Below are positions 27,971 through 35,528 of a stretch of DNA of 64,000 bases, one piece after another. The notes beneath the pieces were generated by a model that saw only the letters and a program-made list of their open reading frames with translations, searched no databases and was not told where the DNA came from. How positions within the stretch are numbered: the first letter of the stretch is position 1; every line of letters begins with the position of its first letter. The translations under genes were made by a program, and so were the position numbers. Source of the DNA: Sphingomonas sp. PAMC 26605 (GTDB lineage Bacteria; Pseudomonadota; Alphaproteobacteria; Sphingomonadales; Sphingomonadaceae); contig NZ_JH584241.1 in assembly GCF_000241485.1 (NCBI RefSeq), positions 3,154,210 to 3,218,209 of the forward strand, written 5' to 3'.

Positions 27971-28765
27971 TCAATGGCTCAGCACCAAGGGGACCGCGCA
28001 GCTCGCGAGCATGCGCTTCGTCACCCCGCCAAAAGCCTCGAGCAAGCGACCGTGGGTATAGCCGCCCATCACGATGTAATCGGCGTTGAAGCGCGCGCAT
28101 TCGGCCTCGATCAGGCGATCGGGCGCGGTCAGCCCGTCGTCGATCGTCCGTACGCTGGCATGAATGCCGTGCCGCGAGAGATATTCGGCTGCCTCGGCGG
28201 CTTCGGTGCGTTCGCCGCCGTCGTGCGCCATGAAGATCTCGACCGCACCGGCCAGCTTGAGCAAGGGCACGCAGGCGCGCAACGCCGCGGCAGCGGATGC
28301 CTGCCCATCCCAGGCGACGAGCACACGGTCGAACGCGAAGCGTTTGAGCGTTTCGGGTACTGCGACGATCGGGGTATGCGCGTGCATCAGGACGCGGCTC
28401 GCCACGTCGCGCATATCGGGGTCGCGATCATCGCTGAGCTTGCGGCTGAGCACGATCAAATCGGCCAGAGCGGCTGCATCGACCACTGAGTCGGCGAGCG
28501 TCCCGGTCGCGTCGGTCCAATCCCAGCGGACGTCCTCACGCGCCAGCCGCGACACCAATTCGGTCTTGTTCTCGGCTTCGCGCGTCCGCTCGTCCTCGAG
28601 CAGCGCGACCGCAGCGATGCCGTAATAATCGCCGTTGATCGTTGCGGGGATCGCCACGTCGAGGCACGACAGATGCCCGTCGAGCGCGCGGGTCAGATCA
28701 AGCGCCGCCTGCAGGCGGGATTCCTGGCCGGTATCGTCATGGACGAGCAAAAGAACGTTTTTCAT
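27971..28765 (-). CDS. Tandem-domain universal stress protein
   Basis: A 264-residue protein with two UspA folds (about 1-140 and 150-264). The second keeps the nucleotide-binding pattern (VMGGYTHGRLLEAFGGVTKRML, Gly-x2-Gly-x9-Gly-like); the first is less conserved. GGAGG lies 5 bases before the ATG ending at 28765, which sets the start. Tandem UspA proteins are often induced by oxygen limitation and energy stress, which fits the neighbours (phosphoketolase, CydDC, FixJ). Confidence 0.88.
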   Translation of the reverse strand: MKNVLLLVHDDTGQESRLQAALDLTRALDGHLSCLDVAIPATINGDYYGIAAVALLEDERTREAENKTELVSRLAREDVRWDWTDATGTLADSVVDAAALADLIVLSRKLSDDRDPDMRDVASRVLMHAHTPIVAVPETLKRFAFDRVLVAWDGQASAAAALRACVPLLKLAGAVEIFMAHDGGERTEAAEAAEYLSRHGIHASVRTIDDGLTAPDRLIEAECARFNADYIVMGGYTHGRLLEAFGGVTKRMLASCAVPLVLSH

Positions 28766-28826
28766 TACGGCCTCCATCGAGCGTGGCTGGACGCTATCGG
28801 AGCGCAATAGCCGGCGGTATCGGGGA

Positions 28827-30518
28827 TCATACGGATAGGGGCAGGCGGTTCGGCCGCTGGCGTGCCGTGGTGGCGTCGGCTGCGTCATCCGCTCCATCGA
28901 AGCGCGACACCAGCCAGGGCGAGGATGCGCCACCCACCGTCAGCTGCGTATCGCACGAGGCAGCGAGTGCCGGGCGATGGCTCACCAGCAACAGCCCCTG
29001 CCCGGTCGCGGCAAGCCGGTCGGCGAGTCGGCTGACGATCACGCGTTCGGTCGCGGCGTCGAGACCCTCGCTCGGCTCATCGAGCAGCAGCCAGGGCGCC
29101 GGACGGAGATAGGCGCGGGCGAGCGCGAGGCGGCGCCGCTCGCCGCCCGACAGGCGCGCGCCATTCTCGCCGATCCAGCAATCGAGCCCGTCCGGAAGCG
29201 CACGCACGCGCACGTCGAGCGCGGCATCGTGGAGCGCGCGCCAGAGCAGCGCCGAGTCGGCCTGCGGGCAGCCGAGCAGCAGATTGTCGCGCACGGTTCC
29301 GGACAGCAACGCGCTATCCTGCGGCGCCCAGGCGAAAAGCGCGCGCCGCCGGCTCGGCGCGATATCCGCAAGGTCATGGCCGTCGAGCCAGATCTGGCCG
29401 ATCTCGGCCACTCGCAGCCCGACCAACGTCTCGAGCAGCCGCGTCTTGCCCGCGCCCGAGCAGCCGCCGATCCGCACCCGCGTGCCGGGAAGCAGCGCTT
29501 CGGCAGGCGCCTGGGCAAAGGTGATCGTCGCGGGCATGAGCGCAGGCGCTGGCGCCTCGATCGTCTGCGTATGGTCGAGCAACGCGTCGAGCCGGGCCGT
29601 CGCCTCGCGCACCGCCCCGCGCTGCGCCAGCCGCCGGACCAATGGGGCGGCGCCATCGAGCGTCATTACCGCCGCAAGCGCCGCAAGCGCCGCAATGGGT
29701 GCGCCCTGCCCCCGTGTAACGCCGAGAACCCCGACGGCGACGATCGCCAATGCGACCGCCTGCGCCAGCTCGAACCAGCCCAGCACGCCCGCCTGTGCCA
29801 TGACTGCGTCCCCCAACGCATCGCTGCGCGCGGCGACGCGTTCCGCCGCCCAGGATTCGAGCCCGTAGCAGCGCAATTCGGCGACCGACGCGCCATGCTC
29901 GGCGATCTCGTCCTTCAGCGCGCCGGCCGCGCGCTGCACCGCCCGACCCGGTGCCTCGAGCGCAGTCGCGAGCCGGTCGGCGACGAGCAGCAGCACGGTC
30001 AGGCATCCAAGCGTCACGAGCGTTGCGGCCACCCCAGCGAATGCGGTCAGGCCCGCTCCGGCAAAAGCGGCAGCGGCGAGGCCCCATCCCGCGGACCGCA
30101 TCGCAAAGCGCGTTTCGACCACCGCGACGTCCTGGACGATTCGCGCGGTCGCATCCCCGGTCGCGCAGGCGAGCGCGCGCGTCACGGGGGCCGCGACGAT
30201 CGCGCGGAACACTGCGGGGCGGACCCGCGCGAGCGCGCCGAACGCGGCTTCATGACTGGCGAGCCGCTCGCCGTACCGCGCGCCGGTCCGCACGATCGCG
30301 AGCAAGCGGATCGTCGCGCCCGGCAGCATGTAATTGAATCCCTGCGCGATGATCGGTCCGGCGAGCCCGGCGGCAGCGGCGGCGGTGATGAACCATCCCG
30401 ACAGACCGAGCAAAGCGACCGAGGCCGCCGCGACCAAGGCGGCATAGCCGGCCGCACGCAGCAACAGCGGCGCCTGGCGTTTGCGCTGCTCGCGCAGCAG
30501 GCGTTCGAGCGCGGTCAC
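28827..30518 (-). CDS. cydC: Thiol reductant ABC exporter subunit CydC
   Basis: A 563-residue ABC half-transporter: six-helix membrane domain (about 15-300), then an ATPase domain with Walker A GGCSGAGKTRLL, signature LSGGERRRLALARA and Walker B PWLLLDEPSEGLD. The start is a GTG at 30518 overlapping the cydD stop by 4 bases. CydDC exports glutathione/cysteine or delivers heme to the periplasm and is needed for cytochrome bd and c assembly. Gene order cydD-cydC is normal. cydAB is not in this window. Confidence 0.92.
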   Translation of the reverse strand: MTALERLLREQRKRQAPLLLRAAGYAALVAAASVALLGLSGWFITAAAAAGLAGPIIAQGFNYMLPGATIRLLAIVRTGARYGERLASHEAAFGALARVRPAVFRAIVAAPVTRALACATGDATARIVQDVAVVETRFAMRSAGWGLAAAAFAGAGLTAFAGVAATLVTLGCLTVLLLVADRLATALEAPGRAVQRAAGALKDEIAEHGASVAELRCYGLESWAAERVAARSDALGDAVMAQAGVLGWFELAQAVALAIVAVGVLGVTRGQGAPIAALAALAAVMTLDGAAPLVRRLAQRGAVREATARLDALLDHTQTIEAPAPALMPATITFAQAPAEALLPGTRVRIGGCSGAGKTRLLETLVGLRVAEIGQIWLDGHDLADIAPSRRRALFAWAPQDSALLSGTVRDNLLLGCPQADSALLWRALHDAALDVRVRALPDGLDCWIGENGARLSGGERRRLALARAYLRPAPWLLLDEPSEGLDAATERVIVSRLADRLAATGQGLLLVSHRPALAASCDTQLTVGGASSPWLVSRFDGADDAADATTARQRPNRLPLSV

Positions 30519-32173
30519 TCCGGCGCCGCCAGCGATACGCGACGGTCGGCGATCGCGGCGAGCGCGGCGCTGTGCGTGGCGATCAACGTGGTGCGTCCGT
30601 TGGCGAGGCGCCGGATCGTCGCGATCAGCGCCGCCTCGGCGTGCGGGTCGAGATGCGCGGTCGGTTCGTCGAGCAACAGGATCGAACTCGGTTTGAGGAT
30701 CGCGCGGGCGAGCGCGATTCGCCGGATTTCGCCGCCCGACAGCCCACCACCGCGCGCATTGATCGGCGCATCGAGGCCGCGCGTCGCGAGCATTGGCCCC
30801 AGTCCGGCACGCTCGGCGGCGGATGCGATGTCGCGATCGGTCGCAGCGGGCCAGGCCAGCGCCAAATTGGCGCGCAGCGTCCCCGCGACCACCAACGGCG
30901 TTTGTCCGATCCAGGCCGCGCTTGCCGCGACCGACCCTTGGTCGCTCGGTTCCAGGCCGTCGACCAGGACCCGCCCGCCGCTGAGCGGCGCAAGCCCCAG
31001 CAACAGGTGCAACAGGCTGCTCTTTCCGCTCCCTGATGGCCCGACCAGCGCCACGATCGCGCCTGGCGCGAGATCGAACGAGAAATGCCGTACCGGCGGG
31101 GCGTCGTCCGTGCTGTAGCGGATCGTGACATCGTCGAACCGGATCCCGGGCGGGCGTTCGAATCTGCGCGCCGGAGCGTGCCCCTGCGGCGGCGCGAAAA
31201 CGGCCTCGGGCAGGCGGTCGACCGCGGTCTGCGCGGCCTGCTTGTCGTGATAGGCCGCGGCGATCCGCCGCATCGGCAGATAGAATTCGGGCGCGAGCGC
31301 CAGAACGAAGAAGCCCCGGGCGAGATCGAGCTTCTCCGGCACGGGAAACGGCAACAGGCCGAGCAGGTTGAAGCCCGCATAGACCGCGACCAGCGCGACC
31401 GAAAGCGCCGCGAAGAATTCGAGCGCGCCCGACGACACGAACGCAATACGCAGCACCCGCATCGTCCGCCGCGCAAGTTCGTCCGAGGCGACGCCCAGAC
31501 GCTCGGCCTCGCGCGCAGCACCGTCGAAGGCGAGCAGGATCGGCAGCGCCCGGATCCGATCCGCGAACAGCCCCGACAGCCGCGACAGCGCGGCGAACTG
31601 GCGGCGCGATTGCTCGGCCGCCGCGCCCCCTGCGAGAATCATCGCGGCGACGAACGGGATCAGCGTACCGATCAGGATGCCCGCCGCGATCGGGCTGGCG
31701 AGCGCCGTCGCGCCGATCACCAGCAGCGGCGCGAGGCTCGCTGCAGCGCGCGCCGGGAGGAAGCGCGCGACATAGCCGTCGAGCGCCTCGATCTCGTCCA
31801 CCGCAGCCGCGAGCAGGGCTCCCGTCGTCGCTTGCCCGGCGGGTGCCCGACGCAGGACATGGTCGATCAGCGACGCGCGCACCGCGCACTTCGTGCGCCG
31901 CGCCGCGGCCGCCCCGATCCGCGCGGCCGACAGCCCGCAAACCCCGCGCGCAATCCCGGCGGCGAACAGCAGCGCCAGCCACGGTACCAGCGCCGCTCCC
32001 CCGGCGGAAAGGTGCACCACCGATCCCGCCAGTCCAGCGGCGAATCCGATTCCGGCGAGCGTATCGCCGAGCAGCAGGCCGCTGGCCGGCCATAGCCGAG
32101 CATCGGGGTCGAGCACGCGCTTCAGGCGGCGTGCCGCGCCATGCGGATCGGGGGCGGCAGAAAGCGTGGCCAT
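30515..32173 (-). CDS. cydD: Thiol reductant ABC exporter subunit CydD
   Basis: A 552-residue partner half-transporter with membrane domain (about 25-320) and ATPase domain: Walker A GPSGSGKSSLL, signature LSGGEIRRIALARA, Walker B SILLLDEPTAHLD. With CydC it forms the inner-membrane heterodimer. The 221-bp region before it is shared with a divergent oxidoreductase gene and holds two small palindromes. Regulation by oxygen is typical for the family elsewhere and likely here. Confidence 0.92.
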   Translation of the reverse strand: MATLSAAPDPHGAARRLKRVLDPDARLWPASGLLLGDTLAGIGFAAGLAGSVVHLSAGGAALVPWLALLFAAGIARGVCGLSAARIGAAAARRTKCAVRASLIDHVLRRAPAGQATTGALLAAAVDEIEALDGYVARFLPARAAASLAPLLVIGATALASPIAAGILIGTLIPFVAAMILAGGAAAEQSRRQFAALSRLSGLFADRIRALPILLAFDGAAREAERLGVASDELARRTMRVLRIAFVSSGALEFFAALSVALVAVYAGFNLLGLLPFPVPEKLDLARGFFVLALAPEFYLPMRRIAAAYHDKQAAQTAVDRLPEAVFAPPQGHAPARRFERPPGIRFDDVTIRYSTDDAPPVRHFSFDLAPGAIVALVGPSGSGKSSLLHLLLGLAPLSGGRVLVDGLEPSDQGSVAASAAWIGQTPLVVAGTLRANLALAWPAATDRDIASAAERAGLGPMLATRGLDAPINARGGGLSGGEIRRIALARAILKPSSILLLDEPTAHLDPHAEAALIATIRRLANGRTTLIATHSAALAAIADRRVSLAAPE

Positions 32174-32208
32174 CGCCGCGGCCTAGGCAGCGGCCGCGCG
32201 ACGACGAA

Positions 32209-32224
32209 TACGCAATTCCCCGTA
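32209..32224. promoter_or_regulatory. Imperfect palindrome TACG-N8-CGTA upstream of cydD
   Basis: The 16-base site has the right half CCCGTA identical to the mgtA/xfp palindrome and a left half TACGCA, with spacer ATTC. It lies about 36 bases from the cydD start and about 170 from the divergent oxidoreductase. A second short inverted repeat (ATCCG-N8-CGGAT) is at 32242-32259. Candidate operator; not proven. Confidence 0.35.
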
Positions 32225-32394
32225 GCACCGCGGGCCGTGGCATCCGTATCAATCCGGATAGCGCCGCCGTTGCCGAGCGCGCATCGCCAAGCCGAAAAGG
32301 ACCATCGCATGGCGTACCCCCCCACCTTCCGGTCACCCGATCCCGCTGCGCGTACGGCGCGCCGCGCCGCCACGGCCTGCGAGCGAGGCGGACG

Positions 32395-33081
32395 ATGACG
32401 ATCGCGGCCCCCAGCGCGGACCCGTCCGCGATCCGCCACATCATCGTCCTCGGAACGCCGAGCGCGACCAGCTTCACGCATGCCGTTGCGGAGACCTATC
32501 GCGATGCGGTGCGCGATTGCGGGCAGCACGCGAGCCTCCGCGATCTCTACGCGATGCGATTCAATCCGCTGCTGGGACCGACCGAACGCCCGACCGTGTC
32601 GGGTCACGCGCTGCTCCCCGATGTCGCTGCCGAGCTCGCCTTGCTCGAGGGGGCCGCCGTGATCGCCTTCGTCTATCCGTTATGGGTCGGCATGCCGCCG
32701 GCGATCATCAAGGGCTATATCCACCGCGTCCTCGGCGCGGGCTTTCGCGAACCCGATCTGCTTTCGGGCACCCAAGTCTCGCTGTTGCATGGCAAGCGGT
32801 TGCTCGGGTTCAGCGCCTCCGCCTCAACCCGGCCGTGGCTCGAAGAACACGGCCAGTGGGCGTCGATCCGCCAAGGGATCGACAGTTATCTCGCGTCGGT
32901 TTTCGGGCTGGTCGACGGCGGCCACGTCCATTTCGATTCGATCGTCGAGGGCGTTCCCGAGCATTATGTGCGCGAATGTCTGGCCGAGGTCCGCGAAACC
33001 GCGCGGCGCACCTGCGCCGCTGTGCTGAGCGAGCGGCACGCGCGTCGCAACGACGCGCGGCGATTGCTGCTCGCCCAATGA
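32395..33081 (+). CDS. Flavodoxin-like NAD(P)H oxidoreductase (NQO1/KefF type), copy 2
   Basis: A 228-residue flavodoxin-fold protein related to the one at 27245-27898. It shares the RDLYAMRFNPLLG, VYPLWVGMPPAIIKGYIHRVLG and GGHVHFDSI elements. It should use FMN/FAD with NAD(P)H to reduce quinone-like substrates. Start ATG at 32395 follows GAGG by 6 bases. Divergent from cydDC and upstream of the FixJ-type regulator gene. Confidence 0.85.
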   Translation: MTIAAPSADPSAIRHIIVLGTPSATSFTHAVAETYRDAVRDCGQHASLRDLYAMRFNPLLGPTERPTVSGHALLPDVAAELALLEGAAVIAFVYPLWVGMPPAIIKGYIHRVLGAGFREPDLLSGTQVSLLHGKRLLGFSASASTRPWLEEHGQWASIRQGIDSYLASVFGLVDGGHVHFDSIVEGVPEHYVRECLAEVRETARRTCAAVLSERHARRNDARRLLLAQ

Positions 33082-33254
33082 CCGACCCGACACGACGCGC
33101 GACCAGCAACGCCGACGAACGCGCCTGTAAGTGCCCGCCATCGGCGGCCCGTCTCGATGATGGTGCGAGCTGTATAAGTCCGCTATTGCAGGCCCGCGAA
33201 GTGGCGGGCGCCGCGCTTCCTCACTCCAGCGTCCGGTATCGCGGAGGCGAATCG

Positions 33255-33878
33255 ATGGCAGAACCGAGACTTGTCCATATCATCGATGATGAGGAGGCGA
33301 TCCGCCGGTCGGCGAGCTTCATGCTCAAGACATCGGGCTTCCGCGTCGAAACCTGGACGTCGGGCGTCGAGTTCCTGAAGGCTGGGCGCCATGCCGAGAT
33401 GGGATGCGTGCTGCTCGATGTGCGCATGCCCGAGATGGATGGGCTGGAAGTTCAGCAGGCGATGGCCGAACGCGGCCTCGCCATGCCGGTCGTGGTGATG
33501 ACCGGGCACGGCGATATCTCGATCGCGGTCCGCGCGATGAAAGCAGGCGCCATCGATTTCATCGAAAAGCCGTTCAGCAAGGCGCTGCTGCTCGAGGCGC
33601 TCGCCAGCGCATTCGAACGGATCGATCGCGCGGAGAGCGATGCTGCCCGGGCGGCGGGGGCCGCGGTCGCGATCGGCGGGCTGACGGTGCGCGAACGTGA
33701 GGTCCTTGCCGGCCTGGCGCAGGGACTGCCCAACAAGACGATCGCCTATGATTTCGGCATTTCGCCGCGCACGGTCGAGGTCCACCGTGCCAACATCATG
33801 ACCAAGCTCCACGCGCGCAGCCTGTCCGAAGCGCTGCGGATCGCATTCGCGGCCGGCATGGGCAAAACGCCCGCCTGA
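33255..33878 (+). CDS. fixJ: FixJ-family two-component response regulator
   Basis: A 207-residue regulator: receiver domain (1-120) with acidic pocket IIDDEE, acceptor Asp55 (LLDVRMPEMDG), switch Thr in VVMTGHGD and Lys in IEKPFSKALL, followed by a LuxR-type HTH (LTVREREVLAGLAQGLPNKTIAYDFGISPRTVEVHRANIMTKL). This is the FixJ/TodT layout. GGAGG precedes the ATG at 33255. No FixL-like heme PAS kinase is adjacent; the hybrid kinase at 18323 or an unlinked kinase could be its partner. It probably controls nearby low-oxygen genes, which is inference. Confidence 0.88.
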   Translation: MAEPRLVHIIDDEEAIRRSASFMLKTSGFRVETWTSGVEFLKAGRHAEMGCVLLDVRMPEMDGLEVQQAMAERGLAMPVVVMTGHGDISIAVRAMKAGAIDFIEKPFSKALLLEALASAFERIDRAESDAARAAGAAVAIGGLTVREREVLAGLAQGLPNKTIAYDFGISPRTVEVHRANIMTKLHARSLSEALRIAFAAGMGKTPA

Positions 33879-33890
33879 TTCGGCGACGCT

Positions 33891-35381
33891 CTAGGAATTC
33901 GGTCGGTCGCGGCGTTTGTAGACCGTGATCAATTCATGCCCCATCGGGCGCACCGCCACCACGCGATACGCGCGCGCCATCGCCGCGCCGACGATGTGCC
34001 GGATATCGGACCGCTCCCCCGAAAACGGCGGTCGCATCACGACGACCGCGGGATGCAGCGCGAGAATGCGGCGAACTTCCCGCGCCTGCTCGACTCCGGT
34101 CGCGCCGTTCTCGCGCGCGCGATTGAGGTGCGCCGGAACGACGTAGCGCGACACGCGGCAGCGCCCCGTGCCGGCATAGAGCATCGTCGTCCCGGAATAG
34201 ACATAAAGGCACCCCGGCCCCCGCCCGACCGCGCGGCTGAGCGCGGCGAACGTCGCGGCATCGCCCCGCGCACGCAGGTTGACCAGCACGACGATCTGTC
34301 CGACCAGCGCGACGAGAATAAGGATCGCCGGGCCGATCCGCCGCCCGAAGCGCGGATTCGCGAAAAAGCCCGCAGCGCAGGCGCAGCCGGGTACGAGCAC
34401 TGGCAGGCCGTAATGGTCGAACCAGGTACCGAACACGATCACGCCCAGTACCGCGACGGCGAACCAGGCGAAGAGGAACCGCCGTGCCGCTCCGTCCCCG
34501 CCAATTCGTACCTCGCGCACTTCGGCAGGTGCGCCGAAGGCCATTGCGACGAGCGGCGACAGCAGCAATACGAGCGTCCCGCCGTTGCGGATCATCTCGG
34601 CGGCCGGGTCGGCATTACGGTGCGCGATCGAGAGGAAATTGGCGAAGACGAAAGCATCCGCCTGTCCGATGGAAGTATAATAGCCAAGCGCCACCGCCGT
34701 CGGCGCCAACGACAGCGCGACCAGCCCCGCGCCATAGCTCAGCAGCGCAAGCGGGCTATGCCGGGCGCGCCACTCCTGCGCGAGAAGCCATAGACCGAAG
34801 AAGATTCCCTCGAACACCGCGCTGTATTTGATTTGCAGCGCGACGCCGACGAGCGCCATCGCGCCACAGCCGAGCGCCCGCCGCCGGCGCCGATCTCCGG
34901 CAGCGACAATCAGCGCAGCAGCGACCGCCATCGGCAGATTGTAGAAGATCGGCGACTGGCCGCCAACGCCGTTCAACAGGTTGGGCCACAGCACATAAGC
35001 CAGCGCCGCTGCCAATGCTCCCGCCCCCCACGCTGCGCGTCGCGCCAGCTGCGCGACGGTGAGCGCGGTGAGGATCAGCGACAGCGTCGCCAGCGCCTGA
35101 TAGGCGAGCACGCCCCAGCGCAGCGGCAGCCAGGCGGCGGGCATATAGAGCAGGAACAAGCCGATCGGTTTGCGATCCCAAATATCGACATAGGGCAAGG
35201 CGCCGCGCCACATCGCGTGCGCGTTCACGTAATAGAATTCCTCGTCGACCTGGATCACCGGATCGCCGAAAGTCACCATCCGCGCGAGCAGCGCGACGAG
35301 CATGACGACGATCACCAGCGCCGGCCCCGCTCGATGCGGGACGAGGCGTCGGGTCGCAGTCGGGATGGACGTAACCGGCAT
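33891..35381 (-). CDS. GT39-like integral membrane glycosyltransferase
   Basis: A 496-residue protein with about ten to twelve membrane helices and a soluble C-terminal region of about 120 residues. The first periplasmic loop holds the acidic pair and aromatic residues typical of ArnT/PMT-like GT-C enzymes (VDEEFYYVNAHAMWRG, then YVDIWDRKPIGLF). Such enzymes move a sugar from a polyprenyl-phosphate donor to lipid or protein acceptors in the periplasm. Start at the ATG ending at 35381. Divergent from the large secreted protein; donor and acceptor unknown. Confidence 0.82.
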   Translation of the reverse strand: MPVTSIPTATRRLVPHRAGPALVIVVMLVALLARMVTFGDPVIQVDEEFYYVNAHAMWRGALPYVDIWDRKPIGLFLLYMPAAWLPLRWGVLAYQALATLSLILTALTVAQLARRAAWGAGALAAALAYVLWPNLLNGVGGQSPIFYNLPMAVAAALIVAAGDRRRRRALGCGAMALVGVALQIKYSAVFEGIFFGLWLLAQEWRARHSPLALLSYGAGLVALSLAPTAVALGYYTSIGQADAFVFANFLSIAHRNADPAAEMIRNGGTLVLLLSPLVAMAFGAPAEVREVRIGGDGAARRFLFAWFAVAVLGVIVFGTWFDHYGLPVLVPGCACAAGFFANPRFGRRIGPAILILVALVGQIVVLVNLRARGDAATFAALSRAVGRGPGCLYVYSGTTMLYAGTGRCRVSRYVVPAHLNRARENGATGVEQAREVRRILALHPAVVVMRPPFSGERSDIRHIVGAAMARAYRVVAVRPMGHELITVYKRRDRPNS

Positions 35382-35528
35382 GGCGCGCCCCGTAGAGCGG
35401 CCGCCGGCCTTTGTCACCGTCACCGACCGCCCGGCGCGTCCGGGGTTGCAGCCGCCCGGCTTCAGCCCCATTGTGGCCACACGCCAAGGGCATAGGCCGC
35501 GGCATCCACAAATCGGGCCTTGCACACC

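Noticed and set aside
30519-32477. Extension of the cydC frame upstream of its GTG start
   Set aside because: It is an out-of-frame shadow of cydD with Arg-rich composition; the GTGA overlap with cydD marks the real start.
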